Shown here: piece after piece, positions 4,235 through 5,149 of the stretch
Numbering within the stretch: the first letter of the stretch is position 1
Layout of the letters: every line of letters starts with the position of its first letter
Source of the DNA: Oscillospiraceae bacterium
GTDB taxonomy: Bacteria; Bacillota; Clostridia; Saccharofermentanales; Saccharofermentanaceae
DNA length: 5,149 nucleotides
Assembly (NCBI GenBank): GCA_902767145.1
Contig: CACXGG010000240.1
Coordinates: 1-5,149 of the forward strand
Reading direction: 5' to 3'
Made by a program: the position numbers and the translations under genes
The notes under the pieces: model-generated
What the model was told of the DNA's origin: nothing
Databases searched by the model: none
The model's input: only the letters and a program-made list of their open reading frames with translations

Positions 4235-5149
4235 TTATTCTCCGAAAAGAGGTGTGGAGAAGTATCTCTCTGCCGTATCCGGGAGCACTGTAACTACAGT
4301 CTTTCCGGGACCCAGCTTCTTTGCCAGCTTTAATGCTGCAGCAACATTTGTCCCACTGGAGATACCGCACATAAGGCCCTCTTCCCTGGCAAGTCTCTTA
4401 GCCGTATTTATTGCTTCGTCATCGGTTACCACATAGATGTCATCATAGATCTCACGGTTGAGGATGGCGGGGATAATTCCGTCTCCTATACCCATCTGCA
4501 TATGTGTACCTATGGTACCGCCGGCAAGGATAGCGGCATTTTCGGGCTCCACTGCCCAGATAGTCATGTCGGGATTATGTTCCTTGAGGACCTCTCCTAT
4601 ACCTGTGAGGGTACCGCCTGTTCCGATGCCGGAGCAGAAACCGTGGATGGGTCCGTCCACCTGATCCAGGATCTCAAGGGCCGTTGCCTTCTTGTGGGCA
4701 AGTGTGTTGTTTATGTTTTCGAACTGCTGGGGGATAAAGACGCGGGAGTCCTTTTCGCGCATCTTAAGGGCTGCATTGAGGCACTCCTCTATGCATGCTC
4801 CGATATCACCGTAGTCGTGGATAAGACGTACTTCAGCGCCATAATGCCTCACCAGCTTTCTTCTCTCTTCGCTGACAGAATCCGGCATGATGATTATGGT
4901 CCTGTAGCCCTTTACCGCGCCTACGAGGGCCAGGCCTATTCCCTGGTTTCCGCTGGTGGGCTCAACGATGATCGAATCCTTATTGATCAGGCCTTCTTCC
5001 TCAGCCTTCTCGATCATGTTGAGAGCTGTCCTTGTCTTGATGGAGCCGCCCACGTTCAGAGCTTCGAACTTCACCAGGAGCTGGGCACTTCCTTCTTCAG
5101 GCATCTTGTTTAAACGCACAAGGGGCGTATTTCCTATAGCTTCAAGTAT
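4235..5149 (-). CDS. cysK: Cysteine synthase-family PLP enzyme (O-acetylserine sulfhydrylase-like), 5' end cut off
   Basis: The frame stays open to the right edge: ten codons before the internal GTG at 5119 continue the family's N-terminal motif EAIGNTPLVRL, so the true start lies a few codons outside. The 304 visible residues nearly fill the usual 305-310. The enzyme is a cytoplasmic fold-type II PLP protein; CysK makes cysteine from O-acetylserine and sulfide. Features in visible numbering: PLP-lysine loop NVGGSIKTR (32-40, K38 forms the Schiff base), substrate loop TSGNQG (65-70), phosphate-binding GIGTGGTLTG (174-183), GISSGTN (262-268) and PDTAERY (290-296), which contacts the pyridine ring. 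The loops differ from the textbook NPGGSVKDR and TSGNTG, placing it in a divergent subgroup. Beside metH, an alternative is an O-acetylserine-dependent cystathionine beta-synthase (MccA-like) using homocysteine. Family assignment is firm; the exact substrate is less so. It is the first gene seen in the unit with metH and trmB. Confidence 0.85.
   Translation of the reverse strand: MLEAIGNTPLVRLNKMPEEGSAQLLVKFEALNVGGSIKTRTALNMIEKAEEEGLINKDSIIVEPTSGNQGIGLALVGAVKGYRTIIIMPDSVSEERRKLVRHYGAEVRLIHDYGDIGACIEECLNAALKMREKDSRVFIPQQFENINNTLAHKKATALEILDQVDGPIHGFCSGIGTGGTLTGIGEVLKEHNPDMTIWAVEPENAAILAGGTIGTHMQMGIGDGIIPAILNREIYDDIYVVTDDEAINTAKRLAREEGLMCGISSGTNVAAALKLAKKLGPGKTVVTVLPDTAERYFSTPLFGE
4240..4243 (-). 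promoter_or_regulatory. Ribosome binding site of metH, inside the preceding gene
   Basis: GGAG on the minus strand lies six bases before the metH ATG and within the last codons of the cysteine synthase-family gene. With a one-base gap between the genes, it suggests translational coupling. Confidence 0.7.

Noticed and set aside
4502..5113. A 203-codon open frame on the plus strand opposite the cysteine synthase-family gene
   Set aside because: It is the antisense of a strongly recognisable PLP enzyme, has no ribosome binding site of note, and its translation resembles no protein family.
4235..5119. Starting the cysteine synthase-family protein at the GTG at 5119
   Set aside because: Ten more codons upstream continue the conserved EAIGNTPLVRL motif to the window edge, so the GTG encodes an internal valine and the gene is cut by the edge.

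Overview
The window looks like chromosomal DNA of a low-to-mid GC Firmicute, most likely a clostridium of the Lachnospiraceae type. The reasons are the style of the encoded proteins (the GAPDH N-terminus, a four-domain MetH without the AdoMet activation domain, a Firmicutes-type TrmB), purine-rich AGGAGG-type ribosome binding sites, and frequent AGA/AGG and ATA codons. This placement is inferred from protein style; no 16S or other marker is present. There are no phage, transposon, CRISPR, tRNA or rRNA signals.

Layout, left to right. (1) Bases 1-78, minus strand: the first 26 codons of glyceraldehyde-3-phosphate dehydrogenase, running off the left edge, with a strong ribosome binding site and a good sigma-A-type promoter (TTGAAA-17-TAATAT) upstream. 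(2) Bases 79-423: a divergent intergenic region with that promoter, a possible weaker promoter for the opposite direction and several short inverted repeats. (3) Bases 424-1149, plus strand: a two-gene unit of a 67-residue small membrane protein and a 172-residue XRE-family regulator whose C-terminal half carries two predicted membrane helices. (4) Bases 1150-5149, minus strand: a tightly packed unit read right to left, made of a cysteine synthase-family PLP enzyme (5' end just cut off), cobalamin-dependent methionine synthase MetH, and the tRNA (guanine-N7)-methyltransferase TrmB. Gaps between these genes are 1 and 3 bases. The regulator gene and trmB converge and their stop codons abut with no base between them.

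How the genes fit together. The cysteine synthase-family enzyme and MetH both belong to sulfur amino acid metabolism: one makes cysteine (or, as an alternative, uses homocysteine to make cystathionine), the other methylates homocysteine to methionine. TrmB consumes S-adenosylmethionine, which derives from methionine, so the unit has a loose methyl-group theme, although co-transcription may simply be convenience. The small membrane protein and membrane-anchored regulator are probably translationally coupled and may act as a pair; their signal and targets cannot be read from the sequence. No clearly novel system is evident. The most interesting items are the membrane-protein/tethered-regulator pair, the variant active-site loops of the PLP enzyme, MetH without an in-window reactivation domain, and the compact convergent junction.
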